A DNA stretch of 5,839 bases from Clostridiaceae bacterium (GTDB lineage Bacteria > Bacillota > Clostridia > UMGS1883 > JAAYMJ01), in the NCBI GenBank assembly GCA_012521455.1, contig JAAYMJ010000035.1, forward strand, positions 1 through 5,839, given 5' to 3'. Shown here piece by piece: positions 1-4,617 of this stretch. The notes under the pieces were generated by a model. It made no database searches. It was given only the letters and a program-made list of their open reading frames with translations, and was not told the DNA's origin. The translations under genes and the position numbers were made by a program. The first letter of the stretch is position 1, and every line of letters starts with the position of its first letter.

Positions 1-1008
1 GCAGGAAAAGTGGGCGAACGCTTCAAATTCTATGGCGCGCACCGTCTCCCCGCTGAAGGAAACCAGGGTGACACCCGCGACTTAAGCGTGTTTGTGGATG
101 ACGATAACCAGGCATATCTAATCGCGGCGGTTAATGTAAACGCCGACCTTGCTATTTACAGGCTAACCCCCGACTGGCACGGGGTTGACAAATTCCTATG
201 CTTCGGCGCAAGAGGAAGCCACAGGGAACTTCCAAGCATACTAAAACATGAAGGGTTATACTACCTGTTCACATCAGGCACAGCGGGATGGTACCCCACA
301 CAGGGCATGTTTAACACTGCAACCAGCATGGAAGGCCCGTGGTCCGAGTTAAGGCGGGTTGGAAACACCACAACCTTCTCCGCCCAGTCAGGATCCGTTT
401 CAAGGCTAAATAAAAAAGGCAACAACTTCTTAATGACTACATACCGCTGGATGTATTTCTGGCAGGACGCAACAAACCGCTACACCATGAACAGGCGCCA
501 CCAAATCATTTTGCATGACGGGTATGCCTTTTATGATTTCTTCAACGAAATCCTATACGATTACGACCGGGACATTTTAGTTTCATCCCAAAACGGAAGG
601 CTCCTATCCCAGGGCAAAAAGATTACAACCTCATCAAACCAGGAAAGCGCATACCTGCTTAATGACGGCGACTACCAGACAAGATGGACAGGGGAAAACA
701 AATGGCCCTTTGAAATAACAATAGATTTAGAAAAGGAACACGAGCTTACCGAACTTCAAATCTCATGGCTGATTTATAACGGTTCAGAAGCATATTACCA
801 GTATAAAGTGGAAGGAAGCTCAGATGGTGTAAACTATACAACCTTGCTTGACAGAACACAGGAATACACCGACTACGGCTTTACTGTTGACCAGCTTTCA
901 GGCAAAGCAAGATATGTAAAAATCACCGTTGTAAACGCAAAACCAAGAAACTCACAAACCAACACCTATACACCCCAAGTTTTTGAGGTTAAAGTATTCG
1001 GAAAATAA
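1..1008 (+). CDS. GH43-like glycoside hydrolase with C-terminal discoidin/CBM32-like domain (5' truncated)
   Basis: The reading frame is open to the left edge, so the true start, any signal peptide and the first propeller blade are missing; the GTG at 10 is probably internal. Counting from that GTG, residues 20-150 carry five-bladed-propeller signatures of family GH43: TRDLSVFVDDDNQAYLI, then RELPSILKHEGLYYLFTSG with W94, then GPW (109-111) and FSAQSG. E73 lies where GH43 enzymes of the exo-beta-1,3-galactanase type have the acid Glu, and Q126 where that group has a Gln instead of the usual base Asp; this alignment is from memory. Residues ~150-195 diverge from the pattern I know. Residues ~197-331 form an F5/8 type C fold (LLNDGDYQTRWTG, FEITIDL, GSSDGVNY, ARYVKITV), normally carbohydrate-binding. 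Likely role: release of galactose or arabinose from plant side chains, probably outside the cell; the substrate is not settled. It converges on the HD gene and uses leucine codon CTA unusually often. Confidence 0.82.
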   Translation, partial: AGKVGERFKFYGAHRLPAEGNQGDTRDLSVFVDDDNQAYLIAAVNVNADLAIYRLTPDWHGVDKFLCFGARGSHRELPSILKHEGLYYLFTSGTAGWYPTQGMFNTATSMEGPWSELRRVGNTTTFSAQSGSVSRLNKKGNNFLMTTYRWMYFWQDATNRYTMNRRHQIILHDGYAFYDFFNEILYDYDRDILVSSQNGRLLSQGKKITTSSNQESAYLLNDGDYQTRWTGENKWPFEITIDLEKEHELTELQISWLIYNGSEAYYQYKVEGSSDGVNYTTLLDRTQEYTDYGFTVDQLSGKARYVKITVVNAKPRNSQTNTYTPQVFEVKVFGK

Positions 1009-1057
1009 TAATCTATTAATAAATCCATCAAACAATTTTACCTAGCTAATTTTAATT

Positions 1058-1094
1058 AAAAAGTGCCGTTTGACAAACTCAAACGGCACTTTTT
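1058..1094 (+). terminator. Rho-independent terminator after the glycosidase gene
   Basis: A perfect 16-bp inverted repeat (1058-1073 and 1079-1094) has a 5-nt loop (CAAAC). The core GTGCCGTTTGA is flanked by an A-run on the left and a T-run on the right, so it can work in both directions. It lies about 50 bp after the stop of the plus-strand glycosidase, which it most likely ends. Confidence 0.88.
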
Positions 1095-1200
1095 AAATAG
1101 GAAAAATCTCAAACGTCCCATTCTATTAGCGTAAAGCCCGTTTATCTTAATCCCTTTTAATTATGTTTAAAATCCTTATAGCATTTTTATGACCCACAAC

Positions 1201-1235
1201 AAAAACGCCCCTTAAATAATTAAGGGGCGTTTTTT
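1201..1235 (-). terminator. Rho-independent terminator of the HD-domain gene (bidirectional)
   Basis: A perfect 15-bp inverted repeat (1201-1215 and 1220-1234) with a 4-nt loop has a CGCCCC/GGGGCG core, an A-run on the left and T6 on the right. It begins about 23 bp past the minus-strand stop of the HD gene at 1258, so it is the natural terminator for that gene. The T-run on both strands also makes it a second stop for plus-strand readthrough. Confidence 0.88.
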
Positions 1236-1257
1236 AACTTTTATACTGCTTTCCATT

Positions 1258-2511
1258 TTAATTAAAAAACTCATAGAAAAACTTTTTCACATCCACGCCA
1301 AAAACGCCGGGTATCTTTTCCATGGACAAATACTTGTTTGAAACGCTGTAAATCCCGTCTTGCAAATGTTTTGAAGTAATGCCGTAATCCCTGGACTTTG
1401 TGGCTTCCATATAGGCCGCGATATCGTCGCAAACCTTAATCAGCCGCCCGTCAACCAGATTATACTTATCAGCGTTGTACTTTTTATTCACATCCTTATC
1501 GTCGGAAATCTTTTCAGCCTTATTGTTTACCATAATACGGTTGCAAAACTCGTCGTCAAACTCTTCTCCCAAAAGATATTTTAACTTTTTCACAAAATGC
1601 GGGTATTGGGAAAAATGGGGATAAAGCTCCTGTTCGCAAATGTTGCTTTCGATTTCCTTAATAATTGCGGGCAAATCCGTTGTGGCCTGTTTTACCGGGG
1701 ATATAATATCCCTTGTTACACTTTCAGGCAAATCGTGAAAAAGCGCCGCAAAGAAGTTGTTTACAAGCCTGTTTTGGCATGATTTTAACATCCTGCTTAT
1801 AAAATAAATTAAAAGCGCCACATACATGCAGTGCCCCAACACCGTGGTTTTTGGAATTCTCGGCGACTGGCTCCACCTGATCTGATATCTCAATTGTTCT
1901 ATTATGCACATTCCCAAAAATAAACTTCCAGCGTTGCTGTTTAACTCGGCAATCCCGGGCAAATCGCTAAACTGCATTATTTCATCCGTCAGTTTATGCA
2001 GTATGTTTGAAATTTCAGGAAACGACTGATTGGAATTATAAATTATCTCAAGCTCCCGCTTGGTTGAATACTTTGACGCCGCCTGAAGTATCCTGTATTC
2101 ATGTTTTGACTGCTCTTTGCAAAGAAAACTTTCCATCTTATCCAAAAAATCCTCATCATCTATGTACTGCCTGTACTGGTCAACCACCCACTTGTTGAGA
2201 CTTATGTAGTCATTGTGATAATCCTGCCTGATTTTATCAATCACTGTGGCTTTAATGTCGGATAACACTATCTTTTGCAAAAGCGCAAATACAATCCCGT
2301 CTACCAAATACTCCCAATCAATTTCCTTTCCCTTTTCTTCTTCAAGGCTTGCGATTAAAAAAGTTATAACCGCCTTATGGGCATGCTTGTCCATTTCCAC
2401 CAAATCCACAGGCCTTATCCTGTCATTCCAGCGGTAAATTGAAAACGCCTCAAACAATTTATTTGCCAACATCCTGCTAATTATATATACCACACCCTTT
2501 TGGACTTGCAT
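1258..2511 (-). CDS. HD-domain protein, YfbR-like phosphohydrolase with degenerate N-terminal HD repeat
   Basis: A 417-residue soluble protein without signal peptide or clear membrane segment. The C-terminal half has the complete metal-binding pattern of YfbR-type (HD_3) phosphohydrolases: H227 in VLGHCMYVALL, H259-D260 with E263 and D268 in FHDLPESVTRDIISPVK, and a late Asp in KVCDDIAAYMEA (about D362). In E. coli YfbR the matching residues bind the metal and hydrolyse deoxynucleoside 5'-monophosphates. Residues 25-100 look like an older copy of the same fold: RWNDRIRP, then EMDKHAHKAV, then FALLQKIVLSDIKATVIDKI, where the HD pair is replaced by QK and only the later Asp (D85) stays. Substrate unknown; a nucleotide phosphohydrolase is an inference. 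The start is uncertain: the ATG at 2511 has no Shine-Dalgarno and would lie only about 6 nt from the predicted transcription start; ATG at 2472 (residue 14) is an alternative. The gene is alone between terminators. Confidence 0.85.
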   Translation of the reverse strand: MQVQKGVVYIISRMLANKLFEAFSIYRWNDRIRPVDLVEMDKHAHKAVITFLIASLEEEKGKEIDWEYLVDGIVFALLQKIVLSDIKATVIDKIRQDYHNDYISLNKWVVDQYRQYIDDEDFLDKMESFLCKEQSKHEYRILQAASKYSTKRELEIIYNSNQSFPEISNILHKLTDEIMQFSDLPGIAELNSNAGSLFLGMCIIEQLRYQIRWSQSPRIPKTTVLGHCMYVALLIYFISRMLKSCQNRLVNNFFAALFHDLPESVTRDIISPVKQATTDLPAIIKEIESNICEQELYPHFSQYPHFVKKLKYLLGEEFDDEFCNRIMVNNKAEKISDDKDVNKKYNADKYNLVDGRLIKVCDDIAAYMEATKSRDYGITSKHLQDGIYSVSNKYLSMEKIPGVFGVDVKKFFYEFFN

Positions 2512-2523
2512 TTTTTCATATAT

Positions 2524-2552
2524 ATTTTATTACATCTTTTCCCATAAAACAA
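2524..2552 (-). promoter_or_regulatory. Possible sigma-A promoter for the HD-domain gene
   Basis: On the minus strand, TTGTTT (2547-2552) and TAAAAT (2524-2529) are separated by exactly 17 nt. The -10 matches consensus at 5 of 6 positions; the -35 matches only in TTG. Transcription would start near 2517, almost at the first ATG. The region is AT-rich, so a chance match is possible. Confidence 0.4.
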
Positions 2553-2562
2553 TATCCCTAAC

Positions 2563-2592
2563 AAAAAACGGGCGCGCTGCGCCCATTTTTTT
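2563..2592 (-). terminator. Rho-independent terminator of the racemase gene
   Basis: GGGCGC (2570-2575) and GCGCCC (2579-2584) form a 6-bp GC stem with a 3-nt loop. One mismatch separates this from flanking A6 and T7 runs that extend the stem. Read on the minus strand it starts just after the racemase stop codon and ends in TTTTTTG. It separates the racemase gene from the HD gene. Confidence 0.85.
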
Positions 2593-2598
2593 ATATCA

Positions 2599-3288
2599 CT
2601 AGCTTATCGCCAGTTCAGCCGCTTTTTCAGCATGAATTTTTGCGGTGTCAAAGACGGGAATGTCTAAATCATCATCTCCAATTAACATCCCGATTTCCGT
2701 ACAGCCTAAAATCACAGCCTCCCCGCCCTGCTTTTTTAATTTATCTATAATCTTCAAATACCCCGCTTTTGATTTTTCCCAAACCCTTCCCAAGCATAAT
2801 TCATTATATATAACGCCATTTATTATATCAATGTCCCCATCATCAGGCACCAGAACCGAAATCCCGGATTTTGAAAGCCTTCCTTTGTAAAAATCCTGTT
2901 TCATGGTATACTTTGTGCCTAAAAGTATCGCTTGTTTTATATTTTTTTCCTTTAGCCTGTCCGCCGCCGCGTCGGCAATATGTAAGATGGGGATAGAAAC
3001 CGCGCTTTTGATTTCACTATATACTTTATGCATGGTGTTTGTGCAAATAACTAAAAAGTCCGCCCCCGCGTTTTCAAGCCTGATTGCGGCGTCAGATAAA
3101 ATTTTTGCCGCCTCAATCCATTTTCCTTGCGATTGGCACTTTTCAATCTCATAAAAATCCACGCTGTATAAAAGGATTTTTGCCGAATGAAGCCCGCCTA
3201 AGCGTTCTTTCACCGTTTCATTTATGATTTTATAATATATCGCGGTGCTTTCCCAGCTCATGCCCCCGATTAACCCAATGGTTTTCAT
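2599..3288 (-). CDS. ygeA: YgeA/RacX-type amino-acid racemase (aspartate/glutamate racemase superfamily)
   Basis: A 229-residue cytosolic enzyme, nearly the same length as E. coli YgeA (230). These PLP-independent racemases interconvert L- and D-amino acids with two cysteines. Both are present: C82 in VICTNTMHK and C196 in LGCTEIG. Other family landmarks, in order, are KTIGLIGGMSWEST at the N-terminus, RLGGLHSAK, YSVDFYEIE, LHIAD (102-106), LLGTKYTMKQDFYKGRL and PVFDTAKIHAE. The match to YgeA extends along the whole chain, so a broad-specificity racemase supplying non-canonical D-amino acids (wall remodelling or catabolism) is more likely than MurI; the exact substrate is inferred. The start is the ATG at 3288, where the family begins (MKTIG) and which has an AAGGGGG site 6 nt upstream. 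A 20-codon in-frame extension to 3348 has neither ribosome site nor family similarity. The gene is alone, with its own terminator. Confidence 0.93.
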   Translation of the reverse strand: MKTIGLIGGMSWESTAIYYKIINETVKERLGGLHSAKILLYSVDFYEIEKCQSQGKWIEAAKILSDAAIRLENAGADFLVICTNTMHKVYSEIKSAVSIPILHIADAAADRLKEKNIKQAILLGTKYTMKQDFYKGRLSKSGISVLVPDDGDIDIINGVIYNELCLGRVWEKSKAGYLKIIDKLKKQGGEAVILGCTEIGMLIGDDDLDIPVFDTAKIHAEKAAELAIS

Positions 3289-3294
3289 AATTAT

Positions 3295-3301
3295 CCCCCT
3301 T
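3295..3301 (-). promoter_or_regulatory. Ribosome binding site that fixes the racemase start
   Basis: On the minus strand AAGGGGG sits 6 nt before the ATG at 3288. This supports that ATG over the in-frame ATG at 3348, which has no comparable site. Confidence 0.8.
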
Positions 3302-3405
3302 AAAACTCCCGCCAGCATGGGCCTTTTATCTTTTACTTCAAAACCCATTTTGGCTTAAATTTAGGCAAATATTTTATTTTCAAACCGACTTTTTTACGAT
3401 AATTA

Positions 3406-3433
3406 AAAACAGCACATAAAAATGTGCTGTTTT
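3406..3433 (-). terminator. Rho-independent terminator of the tRNA-Thr gene
   Basis: A perfect 12-bp inverted repeat (3406-3417 and 3422-3433, core ACAGCACAT) has an AAAA loop on the plus strand. On the minus strand it abuts the encoded CCA end of the tRNA, sharing its last base, and finishes in a T-run (TTTTTAATT). Confidence 0.87.
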
Positions 3434-3507
3434 GGAGCTGATGGTGGGACTCGAACCCACGGCCTGCGCATTACGAGTGCGCTGCTCTACCTCTGAGCCA
3501 CATCAGC
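3433..3507 (-). tRNA. tRNA-Thr (anticodon CGT)
   Basis: The 75 nt fold into a full cloverleaf on the minus strand. It has a 7-bp acceptor stem GCTGATG/CATCAGC, D stem GCTC/GAGC with a 7-nt loop, anticodon stem GCGCA/TGCGC around loop CTCGTAA, and a 5-nt variable loop. The T stem is GTGGG/CCCAC with loop TTCGAGT, followed by discriminator T and an encoded CCA. The anticodon CGT (3473-3475) reads ACG threonine codons. The gene lies 38 bp downstream of radC in the same direction, with no convincing promoter or terminator between them, so it may share the radC transcript and be processed from it. Confidence 0.97.
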
Positions 3508-3545
3508 ATTTATGTAAAAATATTTATGACAAAAAAATCCAAACA

Positions 3546-4214
3546 TCAGGGCAAAAGACCCCTGTCAGCCATTGACGCAAATTTCCCGTTTGCCACAATA
3601 ATATGGTCAATGACCGGTATCCCCATATACTCAAACATGCTGCAAAGCTTTTTTGTCAAAACCAAATCGTCTTCCGACGGGTGCAGCGTGCCGCTGGGGT
3701 GGTTATGGGCAATAATCACAGAATGTGCATTTTCCCGAAGCACATATTCCGCCACTTTCCTCGGGTGCACAAAGGTTTCGGAAACCGTGCCCTCGTCAAT
3801 GATTTTAGCGCTTAAAACCTTTCTTTGGGCGTCTAAACAGATTATCACAAAAACTTCATAAATTCTTTCGCCAATAAAAGAAACCGCATATTCCCCAGCC
3901 ATTGTGGAATTTAAAAGAACGGTGTTTTGCTTGTTTTTGTTTTTTGAATAATAATTAAACACTTGGGGAAACAGCTTTAAAAACAGCGCCACATTTTCCC
4001 CGACGCCCTTAACTTTTAAAAGGTCTTTGAAATCCGCGTCTAAAACATCCGAAAAAGAGCCAAATTCATCAATTAGAGTATGTGCCAAAGGGTTGGTATC
4101 AGCCCGGGGGATAACATAATAAAGCATTAATTCCAATGCCTCGTGTTCAGCGAAATTGTCAATCCCAAACTCACGGAATCTGTATCTCAATCTTTTCCTT
4201 CTACCCTCGTGCAT
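3546..4214 (-). CDS. radC: RadC family protein (JAB/MPN+ metalloprotease-like domain)
   Basis: A 222-residue protein of normal RadC length. Residues ~1-85 are the RadC N-terminal region, starting MHEGRRKRLRYRF, with a helix-hairpin-helix at LLKVKGVGENVALFL (about 65-79). Residues ~98-222 are the MPN+/JAB domain, with the zinc motif intact: H170, H172 and S174 in AHNHPSGTLHPSEDD, and D183. Further family signatures are DEGTVSETFVHPR and DHIIVANG. The name comes from a mutation once linked to radiation repair in E. coli, but that role was later withdrawn; the true function is unresolved, though a DNA-related role fits the HhH fold. I chose ATG 4214 because it matches the family N-terminus and has AGAGGGTG 5 nt upstream. 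The GTG at 4220 is in frame two codons earlier but lies inside that ribosome site. A strong promoter lies upstream; tRNA-Thr follows after 38 bp. Confidence 0.95.
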   Translation of the reverse strand: MHEGRRKRLRYRFREFGIDNFAEHEALELMLYYVIPRADTNPLAHTLIDEFGSFSDVLDADFKDLLKVKGVGENVALFLKLFPQVFNYYSKNKNKQNTVLLNSTMAGEYAVSFIGERIYEVFVIICLDAQRKVLSAKIIDEGTVSETFVHPRKVAEYVLRENAHSVIIAHNHPSGTLHPSEDDLVLTKKLCSMFEYMGIPVIDHIIVANGKFASMADRGLLP

Positions 4215-4219
4215 TTTCA

Positions 4220-4227
4220 CACCCTCT
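4220..4227 (-). promoter_or_regulatory. Ribosome binding site of radC
   Basis: On the minus strand AGAGGGTG lies 5 nt before the ATG at 4214. It overlaps the first base of the in-frame GTG at 4218-4220, so that GTG is badly placed as a start and the ATG is preferred. Confidence 0.75.
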
Positions 4228-4279
4228 AATCATGGTAATTAATAAGGCCGCCAAAACCACGAATACTGAAAACGCATAT

Positions 4280-4308
4280 ATTATACCAAAGGTTTTAAAT
4301 TTTTTCAA
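4280..4308 (-). promoter_or_regulatory. Sigma-A (sigma-70 type) promoter of radC
   Basis: On the minus strand TTGAAA (4303-4308) is followed after exactly 17 nt by a perfect TATAAT (4280-4285). A TG one base before it (TGGTATAAT) makes an extended -10. Transcription would start near 4273, giving a radC leader of about 60 nt. This is the best promoter in the window. Confidence 0.82.
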
Positions 4309-4555
4309 GAACTAAACACGCAATATCCGCCGCAAAATCAAATTTTAAACAAAAATTTGCTGCCCTTTTATTGGAAGAAAGTAAAATCCAAATCGGTTAA
4401 ATAGTAAAACTTAAATTATAAAACACGGTTTTATTTTATCTAAATAAATCAGCGCCCCCATTTTTCCAAATTCCACGAAATCACAATAGCCCTCATGCCT
4501 TAATTTCCCCCCGGATAAAGCTATTATAAAAACCCCCGCAAAAACCCGGAATATT

Positions 4556-4585
4556 AAAAACCGCCAGCCCGAAACGAACTGGCGG
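4556..4585 (-). terminator. Rho-independent terminator of leuS
   Basis: CCGCCAG (4561-4567) and CTGGCGG (4579-4585) form a 7-bp GC-rich stem with an 11-nt loop. On the minus strand it is followed by TTTTTAAT and lies about 30 bp past the leuS stop. Confidence 0.88.
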
Positions 4586-4617
4586 CCCCTTGTTTGTGTT
4601 TTACTATTTTACAATTT

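Larger units (their letters stand above)
4215..4617. other. 403-bp intergenic region between radC and leuS
   Basis: The left end holds the radC leader, ribosome site and promoter (to 4308); the right end holds the leuS terminator (4556-4585). Between them, about 4310-4555 is AT-rich DNA with no supported gene. The only structure I see is an 8-bp AT-only inverted repeat (CAAATTTT 4339-4346, AAAATTTG 4352-4359), which could be chance, and TATAAT-like strings without matching -35 boxes. It is not recognisably a riboswitch, tRNA or transposon remnant. Confidence 0.6.

Noticed and set aside
1597..2437. Several 61-63 codon open frames on the plus strand, and one on the minus strand, inside the HD gene
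   Set aside because: They lie fully within a long gene with clear family motifs, have no ribosome sites or recognisable domains, and look like frame shadows.
2645..3154. Two plus-strand open frames of about 80 codons opposite the racemase gene
   Set aside because: They are antisense shadows of a gene with a full YgeA-type pattern; no support of their own.
3289..3348. Twenty-codon upstream extension of the racemase
   Set aside because: The family begins at MKTIG, and the good Shine-Dalgarno lies within the extension just before the ATG at 3288.
3526..3861. 111-codon plus-strand open frame opposite radC
   Set aside because: It overlaps the conserved MPN+ domain of radC in antisense and shows no domain.
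4201..4233. Ten-codon minus-strand frame (ATG 4233 to TAG) overlapping the radC start, as a possible leader peptide
   Set aside because: It has no ribosome site of its own, and a frame this short arises easily by chance; the radC start has its own good ribosome site.
4449..4496. Fifteen-codon minus-strand frame in the radC-leuS gap
   Set aside because: The nearest purine-rich string abuts the ATG, no promoter with proper spacing precedes it, and nothing suggests conservation.
4515..4535. Minus-strand TATAAT near 4523 as a promoter
   Set aside because: There is no acceptable -35 hexamer at 16-18 nt; the upstream sequence is a G/T-rich stretch.
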